From: an uncultured Pseudomonadales bacterium
Lineage (GTDB): Bacteria > Pseudomonadota > Gammaproteobacteria > Pseudomonadales > Porticoccaceae
Assembly: GCA_937998635.1 (NCBI GenBank)
Contig: CALLDA010000160.1
Location: 1-5,285 of the forward strand
Length of the DNA: 5,285 nucleotides
Reading direction: 5' to 3'
Positions 1 through 3,915 of the stretch are shown in pieces (within the stretch, counting starts at the first letter, position 1; each line of letters begins with the position of its first letter). A program made the translations under genes and the position numbers. The notes beneath the pieces were generated by a model, which was not told the DNA's origin, did not search any database, and was given only the letters and a program-made list of their open reading frames with translations.

Positions 1-59
1 CCAGGGATCGCCAATTAAAGATCAGAGCAACTGCACACCATCGAGATTCCCCGCTAGAG
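1..59 (-). other. Region downstream of ftsH, possible beginning of folP
   Basis: Reading the minus strand away from ftsH, two of the three frames close quickly: an ATG at position 41 gives only eight codons before TAA. The third frame stays open to the window edge and ends in residues IFNWRSL. This loosely resembles the extreme N-terminus of dihydropteroate synthase (FolP), which often reads like L-x-F-x-x-R-S-L-D-L-S. In gammaproteobacteria folP commonly follows ftsH, so the position fits. However, no ATG, GTG or TTG lies in this frame within these 59 bases, so a start would have to be inside the ftsH tail or beyond the window. No intrinsic terminator is visible after ftsH, which agrees with read-through into a following gene. 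The folP identification is a synteny-based guess. Confidence 0.2.
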
Positions 60-2009
60 TCAGCTGCCTTCGACCGGATCGCCAATGGGGGCATCAGGCT
101 TATCAACATCCGTCTTTGACACCTCGGTCTCGACATCAGCATCGCTTGCCGCTGCTGTTCCACCTGACGAGTGATCAAAATCTGAATCGTGCCAGTCCCG
201 TGGCGGGCGCACAGGTCGGCGCGCCATAAGGTCATCAACCTGTTCTGCATCGATGGTTTCAAACTCCATCAAGGCATCTTTCATCGCATGGAGGATATCA
301 ATATTTTCTTTCAATAAGGTCGTGGCCCGATCATAGCTATCATCGATAATCAGCCGCACCTCCTCATCAATTAGCTGGGACGTAGCACCAGAAAAGTTTT
401 TACCACCCTGACCAGGCATGGCTGACTCTTCATCGCCATAGAGAATAGGACCCATTTTTTCAGTCAGACCCCAGCGCGTCACCATACTGCGCGCCAGCTG
501 GCTGGCTCTTTCGATATCGTTTGAAGCGCCAGTGGTAACGCCATCAAGACCATGGATAAGCTCTTCAGCAATTCGACCACCATATAAACTACACAGCTGA
601 CTGGTCAATTTACGCTTGCTCATGCTGTATTGATCTTCTTCCGGCAAAAACTGGGTGACACCCAGAGCTCTACCACGAGGAATGATCGACACTTTGTGGA
701 TAGGGTCATGCTCGGGCGTCAGCCTGCCGACAATCGCGTGCCCTGCTTCATGGTAGGCGGTATTGGTTTTTTCAATTTCGGACATCACCATAGAACGCCG
801 CTCGGCACCCATCATGACCTTATCCCGGGCCTTTTCAAATTCTTCGGTAGTGACCAGACGACGATTGGATCGGGCAGCAAACAGCGCGGCTTCGTTAATA
901 AGGTTAGCCAGATCAGCGCCGGAGAACCCAGGTGTACCTCGGGCAATTACGTGAAGATCGACGCTTTCGTCCAGGGGGACTTTACGCACATGTACCTTGA
1001 GGATTTGCTCTCGACCGCGAATGTCCGGCAGGCCGACATAAATCTGGCGATCAAAACGACCGGGACGCATCAAGGCCTGATCAAGGACATCGGGACGGTT
1101 CGAGGCTGCAATCACAATCACGCCTTCATTGCCTTCAAAACCGTCCATCTCAACCAGCAGCTGGTTCAGGGTTTGCTCGCGCTCGTCGTTACCGCCGCCA
1201 TAACCACCACCACGGGTACGCCCTACGGCATCGATTTCATCAATAAAGATAATGCACGGCGCCTGCTTCTTGGCCTGCTCGAACATATCCCTCACGCGAG
1301 ATGCGCCGACGCCGACAAACATTTCGACAAAATCCGAGCCCGAAATAGAGAAAAACGGCACCTTGGCCTCGCCCGCAATAGCCTTGGCCAACAGCGTCTT
1401 ACCGGTACCAGGAGGGCCAGACAACAACACACCTCGCGGAATACGTCCGCCGAGACTCTGGAATTTGGAGGGGTCACTCAAGAACTCGACCAGCTCACCA
1501 ACGTCTTCTTTAGCCTCGTCGACACCAGCAACATCAGCAAAGGTAGTTTTGATCTGGTCTTCATTCAGCAGTTTAGCTTTGCTCTTGCCGAAGGACATGG
1601 GGCCACCGCGACCACCACCTGCACCACCTTGCATCTGCCGCATAAAAAACATGAAGATAAAGACAATTAACAGGATGGGGAACGCAGCCATCAGGAGCTG
1701 CATCCAGACACTGGGCTTTTCAGGCTCTCGACCTTCAACATTGACGCTATGATTGAGCAGATCATTCATCATGCCCGTATCGAGCACATCAGGTCTCACC
1801 GTACGAAAGCGGGTACCGTCGTGATGCTCACCTTCGATAATCTGGCCTTCGATAACAACGCTACGGACGCGGTCATTCTGCACTTCGTCAACGAAGTTCG
1901 TATAACTCATTGTTGGTGGTGTAGGGCCTTCCTTGAAGTTCTGAAAGATCGACAGCAATACCGCCGCTATGATGACCCACAGAATCAGATTTTTCGCCAT
2001 TTCACTCAA
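60..2009 (-). CDS. ftsH: ATP-dependent zinc metalloprotease FtsH
   Basis: Inner-membrane AAA+ protease that extracts and degrades misassembled membrane proteins and short-lived cytosolic regulators; in E. coli it degrades LpxC and sigma-32. The 649 residues match the usual gammaproteobacterial length. In order: membrane segment at about 8-24, periplasmic domain 25-103, second membrane segment 104-123, glycine-rich linker 127-137, AAA+ module with Walker A GPPGTGKT (198-205), pore loop MFVGVG (230-235), Walker B ending IDEID (256-260), and the SRH arginines R315 and R318. The M41 protease domain has zinc site HEAGH (420-424) and third ligand D498. The tail (about 606-649) is acidic and low in complexity. 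The TTG start at 2009 has AGGA seven bases upstream. An ATG three codons later (2000, MAKNLILW) is the alternative and is the start usually given for E. coli. The F-L-G-R stretch that normally follows the LLY motif is absent at about 525-546. It lies 113 bp downstream of rlmE in the same direction. Confidence 0.98.
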   Translation of the reverse strand: MSEMAKNLILWVIIAAVLLSIFQNFKEGPTPPTMSYTNFVDEVQNDRVRSVVIEGQIIEGEHHDGTRFRTVRPDVLDTGMMNDLLNHSVNVEGREPEKPSVWMQLLMAAFPILLIVFIFMFFMRQMQGGAGGGRGGPMSFGKSKAKLLNEDQIKTTFADVAGVDEAKEDVGELVEFLSDPSKFQSLGGRIPRGVLLSGPPGTGKTLLAKAIAGEAKVPFFSISGSDFVEMFVGVGASRVRDMFEQAKKQAPCIIFIDEIDAVGRTRGGGYGGGNDEREQTLNQLLVEMDGFEGNEGVIVIAASNRPDVLDQALMRPGRFDRQIYVGLPDIRGREQILKVHVRKVPLDESVDLHVIARGTPGFSGADLANLINEAALFAARSNRRLVTTEEFEKARDKVMMGAERRSMVMSEIEKTNTAYHEAGHAIVGRLTPEHDPIHKVSIIPRGRALGVTQFLPEEDQYSMSKRKLTSQLCSLYGGRIAEELIHGLDGVTTGASNDIERASQLARSMVTRWGLTEKMGPILYGDEESAMPGQGGKNFSGATSQLIDEEVRLIIDDSYDRATTLLKENIDILHAMKDALMEFETIDAEQVDDLMARRPVRPPRDWHDSDFDHSSGGTAAASDADVETEVSKTDVDKPDAPIGDPVEGS

Positions 2010-2016
2010 CTGTCTA

Positions 2017-2020
2017 TCCT
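2017..2020 (-). promoter_or_regulatory. Shine-Dalgarno for ftsH supporting the TTG start
   Basis: On the minus strand AGGA lies seven bases before the TTG at 2009, a normal spacing. The alternative ATG at 2000 has only GAG four bases in front of it, which is weaker and too close. The MSEMAKN reading also parallels the MSDMAKN and MNDMAKN forms I recall for E. coli and Pseudomonas, which argues that the three extra codons may be translated. Confidence 0.5.
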
Positions 2021-2055
2021 CGCGCCAGCACTACGCCGACCAATTGTGTTATTAC

Positions 2056-2075
2056 AGTATAGTTGATGCAGTATA
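2056..2075 (-). promoter_or_regulatory. Candidate ftsH promoter, two tandem TATACT boxes
   Basis: The minus strand has TATACT twice, at 2075-2070 and 2061-2056. Both lie inside a CAGTATA direct repeat of 14-bp period on the plus strand. Each matches five of six bases of the sigma-70 -10 consensus. Neither has a good -35 element at 16-18 bp. A start from the nearer box would give a leader of about 40 bases. E. coli ftsH is partly under sigma-32 control, but I find no convincing sigma-32 pair here. Confidence 0.3.
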
Positions 2076-2122
2076 ACTGGATTTACCGCAATTGCTTGTC
2101 CGCCTACTCGTCAATTTAGTGG

Positions 2123-2749
2123 TCAATTTCGACCGCGATAGCCGGTAGCCACCCAATATACTTCCCGCGACCGACTTCGAGAGGCATCGGGTTTTTTAGC
2201 GGCAATTTTGTCAAAGCGGGTACGCACATCTTTGAGCAGCTGATCGAAACCCTCACCCTGAAACACTTTACTCACGAACACCCCACCGGGTCGCAACACC
2301 TGGCTGGCAAAATCAACCGCCAATTCCAGCAGGTACATCGCGCGGGGCTGGTCAATCTCCTTCATACCACTCATATTGGGTGCCATATCAGAAATAACAA
2401 GGTCTGCCAGCTTGCCGTCCAGGCAATTAACAATCTCGTCATAAACTGACACCTCGGTAAAATCACCCTGCACAAACTGCACGTCGGCGATGGCATCCAT
2501 CGGCAATATATCCGAAGCGATCACGATACCCCGATTTCCCACTCGCTCGGCAGCCACCTGCGACCAACCACCCGGAGCCGCGCCCAAATCGACAACGGTC
2601 TGCCCCGGACTGAATAATCCAGACCTCTCATCTAACTCAAGGAGTTTATAACTAGCCCGGGAACGATAACCTTCTTTACGAGCGCGCTGCACGTATTGAT
2701 CTTTTTCGTGCTCCTGCAGCCAACGGTTGCTACTTTTTGATTTCGCCAT
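2123..2749 (-). CDS. rlmE: 23S rRNA (uridine2552-2'-O)-methyltransferase RlmE
   Basis: Also called FtsJ or RrmJ. It methylates the ribose 2'-OH of U2552 in the A loop of 23S rRNA, using S-adenosylmethionine, late in 50S maturation; E. coli mutants accumulate immature 50S particles. The 208 residues equal the family length (209 in E. coli). The SAM-binding motif I is VDLGAAPGGWSQ (53-64). The catalytic K-D-K-E tetrad is present as K35, D121 (in SDMAPNMSG), K161 (in SKVFQGEGFD) and E196 (in SREVY). The N-terminal stretch NRWLQEHEKDQYVQRA and the RSRASYKL block are typical. The ATG at 2749 is chosen because GAGGG precedes it by eight bases. A GTG three codons upstream at 2758 would overlap that Shine-Dalgarno. 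It is first in a likely rlmE-ftsH operon and divergent from yhbY. Confidence 0.97.
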   Translation of the reverse strand: MAKSKSSNRWLQEHEKDQYVQRARKEGYRSRASYKLLELDERSGLFSPGQTVVDLGAAPGGWSQVAAERVGNRGIVIASDILPMDAIADVQFVQGDFTEVSVYDEIVNCLDGKLADLVISDMAPNMSGMKEIDQPRAMYLLELAVDFASQVLRPGGVFVSKVFQGEGFDQLLKDVRTRFDKIAAKKPDASRSRSREVYWVATGYRGRN

Positions 2750-2750
2750 G

Positions 2751-2762
2751 GGGTGCACCCTC
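2751..2762 (-). promoter_or_regulatory. rlmE ribosome binding site inside a perfect palindrome
   Basis: The minus strand reads GAGGG (2762-2758) eight bases before the rlmE ATG, and this decides the start. Most of the site lies within the 10-bp perfect palindrome GGGTGCACCC (2751-2760). Self-pairing, or binding of a dimeric protein, could in principle hide the Shine-Dalgarno. A weak -10-like TATAGC lies at 2775-2770 with TTGTTG 16 bp further upstream (2797-2792). It would start the RNA almost at the Shine-Dalgarno, so I do not call it firmly. Confidence 0.4.
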
Positions 2763-2820
2763 GATTTTCGCTATACTTGCTTTCGGGTAATCAACAACTA
2801 CTGCTGTCCTGATTTCCAGT

Positions 2821-2863
2821 TCTTGATGCCAGTCCATTAATGGCTGCCTCTTGATGGCAGCCA
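2821..2863. repeat. Hairpin and 12-base direct repeat in the rlmE/yhbY divergent region
   Basis: TGGCTGCC (2841-2848) and GGCAGCCA (2856-2863) form a perfect 8-bp stem with a 7-base loop. There is no T-tract after the stem on either strand, so it is not an intrinsic terminator. The 12-mer TCTTGATGCCAG (2821-2832) returns with one mismatch at 2849-2860, a period of 28 bp. The palindrome CCATTAATGG lies between at 2834-2843. The stem sits about 95 bp before yhbY and 90 bp before rlmE, so it could be a leader structure or a protein-binding site for either. Confidence 0.5.
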
Positions 2864-2956
2864 CGGCAGCACTCAGATTCAATCGACTATCATCATACCT
2901 GCCACACTTTATTTATTGACGGCATTACCAGGCCACTTACCGCGACACACTCTACT

Positions 2957-3274
2957 ATGACTCTAGCTGCCACAACACTCTCCAGTTCTGACAAAAAACA
3001 CTTACGTGGTATCGGCCACAATCTCACTCCAGTAGTCACTATCGCAAGCAAAGGGCTAAGCGATAGCGTTTTAGCAGAAGTTAATCGGGCGCTGGTTGAT
3101 CATGAGCTGATAAAAATAAAGCTATCGGTAGGTGATCGACAAGCTAAACAAGCAGTTATTAAAGATCTATGCAAACAATGTAAAGCTGAGGTGGTGCAGA
3201 GCATAGGGCATATCGTTTTGCTGTTCAAAAAAGCTGATCGACCCAATCCAAAACTGTCTAATCTGCTGCGTTGA
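2957..3274 (+). CDS. yhbY: Ribosome assembly RNA-binding protein YhbY (CRM domain)
   Basis: A 105-residue single CRM (CRS1-YhbY) domain protein that binds RNA and associates with pre-50S ribosomal particles in E. coli. It aligns over its whole length with the E. coli protein (97 residues). The hallmarks are KKHLRGIGHNLTPVV near residues 13-27, the ASKGLSDSVLAEV segment holding the GxxG-type loop at 30-33, DHELIKIKL (48-56) and VQSIGHIVLLFKK (80-92). The ending PNPKLSNLLR resembles Pseudomonas versions. The ATG at 2957 is the only standard start consistent with the conserved N-terminus; no in-frame ATG, GTG or TTG is found upstream to at least 2882. No Shine-Dalgarno is visible in front of it, which is unusual. 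It is divergent from rlmE, which also acts on the 50S subunit. Its codons are more AT-rich than those of the DUF1329 gene that follows. Confidence 0.95.
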   Translation: MTLAATTLSSSDKKHLRGIGHNLTPVVTIASKGLSDSVLAEVNRALVDHELIKIKLSVGDRQAKQAVIKDLCKQCKAEVVQSIGHIVLLFKKADRPNPKLSNLLR

Positions 3275-3430
3275 ACACCTTAATAACTACTGTGCGAGAG
3301 CGGCGCATATATCTGAAAAAATCTGTAGAAAAATCCTATTTTAAACAACATAAAATTCTTATTTCAAAGAATAATGTAAACACGCTGTCCTAAAAATATT
3401 AATTTTTTTAATTACTTCTTGAATAAACCA
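3275..3430. other. AT-rich non-coding stretch after yhbY
   Basis: I see no gene, no GC-rich hairpin followed by T residues and no clear regulatory pair here. There are runs of A and T and a small inverted repeat ATTCTT/AAGAAT around 3355-3372. Transcripts from yhbY probably continue through this stretch to the terminator at 3535-3565. Confidence 0.6.
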
Positions 3431-3458
3431 TTGACACCGATAATTTCGGTTCTATTTT
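3431..3458 (+). promoter_or_regulatory. Candidate sigma-70 promoter within the yhbY-DUF1329 gap
   Basis: A perfect -35 hexamer TTGACA (3431-3436) is followed after 16 bp by TATTTT (3453-3458), four of six to the -10 consensus. The predicted RNA start is near 3465. No protein gene with a ribosome binding site follows, and a terminator lies about 100 bp downstream. AT-rich sequence upstream (3391-3425) could act as an UP element. Confidence 0.45.
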
Positions 3459-3464
3459 TGCTCG

Positions 3465-3565
3465 GATGAGATCGCTCAGACGATGCGATGGTGCCTCTAA
3501 CCTATGAGTTCTAATTGCTGACTTCTGGCAAATGAAAAAACCAGCGCGTGAGCGTTGGTTTTTTT
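3465..3565 (+). ncRNA. Candidate small RNA of about 100 nt, family unknown
   Basis: The interval is bounded by the promoter-like pair at 3431-3458 and the strong intrinsic terminator at 3535-3565, the typical layout of an independently transcribed small RNA with a 3' U-tail. A small 5' hairpin is possible from ATCGC (3471-3475) pairing with GCGAT (3485-3489), or TGAG (3467-3470) with CTCA (3475-3478). The middle (about 3500-3534) looks poorly structured. I do not recognise 6S, 4.5S, tmRNA, RNase P, CsrB/RsmY or another known family. A 13-codon reading frame begins at 3466 (MRSLRRC and on) but has no ribosome binding site. The other explanation is that the terminator simply ends yhbY mRNA. Confidence 0.35.
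3535..3565 (+). terminator. Rho-independent terminator
   Basis: Stem CCAGCGC (3541-3547), loop GTGA, stem GCGTTGG (3552-3558) with one G-U pair, then seven T residues (3559-3565). Six A residues before the stem (3535-3540) extend the pairing. On the minus strand the same structure has an A-C mismatch but still ends in six T residues, so it may act weakly in both directions. It closes either the yhbY transcript, with a tail of about 260 nt, or the candidate small RNA, and separates both from the DUF1329 unit. Confidence 0.85.
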
Positions 3566-3612
3566 ACAAGTTTTTCCAGTAATCTTTCGCCCATTCCAGC
3601 TTTTAGTCATTT

Positions 3613-3647
3613 TATGGCGGGTTTTGTATACCGAGTATTGCGGTAGT
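3613..3647 (+). repeat. Direct repeat copy 1 (TATGGCGG ... GCGGTAGT)
   Basis: TATGGCGG (3613-3620) is followed by GTTTTG, a variable spacer, and GCGGTAGT (3640-3647). The same two 8-mers in the same order recur at 3851-3876. This copy overlaps the 5' half of the nested inverted repeats. Confidence 0.45.
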
Positions 3648-3679
3648 CGGACACTGCTGCTTAGCAGTAATGACCGCCA
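3615..3679. repeat. Nested inverted repeats, possible three-way-junction RNA
   Basis: Three perfect stems are arranged as a closed multiloop. The outer stem is TGGCGG (3615-3620) with CCGCCA (3674-3679). The first inner hairpin is TACCG (3629-3633) with CGGTA (3641-3645), 7-base loop. The second inner hairpin is ACTGCT (3653-3658) with AGCAGT (3663-3668), loop GCTT. The single-stranded joints are 8, 7 and 5 bases. This is a shape common to riboswitches and structured leaders, but I do not recognise a known class, and no promoter for it is obvious between 3566 and 3614. It ends 236 bp before the DUF1329 start. It could instead be a set of protein-binding sites in DNA. Confidence 0.4.
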
Positions 3680-3780
3680 GGAACGATCAGTTATGTAAGG
3701 AGCTACACATATTCTTTATTCATAGGTGTTATTCTTAAATGTAATTTAATAGTTAATTTTATATATTTTTTAGTAATAAC

Positions 3781-3809
3781 TTGAATGACGTAGAGCCATG
3801 TAGTAAAAA
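3781..3809 (+). promoter_or_regulatory. Weak candidate promoter for the DUF1329 gene
   Basis: TTGAAT (3781-3786) and TAAAAA (3804-3809) are 17 bp apart, each four of six to the sigma-70 consensus. They are embedded in AT-rich DNA (3711-3780) that could act as an UP element. The predicted start near 3816 gives a leader of about 100 nt. A second -10-like box, TAAAAT (3881-3886), lies nearer the gene but has no properly spaced -35. Confidence 0.3.
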
Positions 3810-3819
3810 TAGCTTCCGC

Positions 3820-3840
3820 TTATGACGAGCCCAATCATAA
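3820..3840. promoter_or_regulatory. Operator-like dyad upstream of the DUF1329 gene
   Basis: TTATGA (3820-3825) and TCATAA (3835-3840) form a perfect 6-bp inverted repeat with a 9-base spacer. It is centred about 14 bp downstream of the predicted start for the promoter at 3781-3809. That is a usual position for a dimeric repressor site. No regulator gene is in the window to pair it with. Confidence 0.3.
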
Positions 3841-3850
3841 TTAAATTAAA

Positions 3851-3876
3851 TATGGCGGTTTTGAATCAGCGGTAGT
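3851..3876 (+). repeat. Direct repeat copy 2 (TATGGCGG ... GCGGTAGT)
   Basis: TATGGCGG (3851-3858), TTTTG, a 5-base spacer, and GCGGTAGT (3869-3876) repeat the element at 3613-3647 with a shorter spacer. This copy ends 39 bp before the DUF1329 start codon, within its probable leader or promoter, and lacks the CCGCCA partner that closes copy 1. Confidence 0.45.
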
Positions 3877-3900
3877 TATTTAAAATTTACTAAACGGAAT

Positions 3901-3907
3901 AGAGGTG
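3901..3907 (+). promoter_or_regulatory. Ribosome binding site of the DUF1329 gene
   Basis: AGAGGTG ends eight bases before the ATG at 3916, and this fixes the start. Starting at the next in-frame ATG (3961) would remove the twin-arginine motif and would have no Shine-Dalgarno. Confidence 0.75.
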
Positions 3908-3915
3908 GGTTAGCA

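Noticed and set aside
5..86. 11-base direct repeat GGATCGCCAAT at 5-15 and 76-86
   Set aside because: One copy is inside ftsH coding sequence and the other is at the window edge; no further copies or structure support an att site or mobile element.
630..1670. Long open frame of 346 codons on the plus strand inside ftsH
   Set aside because: It lies wholly antisense to ftsH, has low-complexity runs of T, H and R typical of a reverse reading of conserved coding sequence, and no family resemblance.
1252..1752. Other plus-strand open frames antisense to ftsH (also 763-954 and 1749-2066)
   Set aside because: These are shadows of ftsH with no ribosome binding site and composition explained by the sense gene.
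2010..2122. Possible sigma-32 heat-shock promoter before ftsH
   Set aside because: Expected from E. coli, but no CTTGAA-like -35 with a CCCCAT-like -10 could be found on the minus strand here.
3040..3060. Alanine instead of glycine at the first position of the YhbY GxxG-type loop
   Set aside because: Pseudomonas-type YhbY proteins, as I recall them, also have alanine there, so it is not evidence of lost function.
3466..3507. 13-codon frame (MRSLRRC...) at the start of the candidate small RNA
   Set aside because: There is no Shine-Dalgarno and it sits at the predicted RNA 5' end; short frames of this size are expected by chance.
3552..3695. Open frame of about 48 codons running from the terminator stem to TAA
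   Set aside because: It has no standard start with a ribosome binding site, starts inside a terminator hairpin, and shows no recognisable protein features.
3697..3710. AAGGAG run at 3697-3702 that looks like a ribosome binding site
   Set aside because: No ATG, GTG or TTG follows at usable spacing, and the downstream sequence is AT-rich with stops in all frames.
3275..3915. tRNA, CRISPR array, insertion-sequence ends or toxin-antitoxin genes in the long gap
   Set aside because: There is no cloverleaf, no regularly spaced repeat series, no terminal inverted repeats with target duplication, and no small gene with a ribosome binding site.
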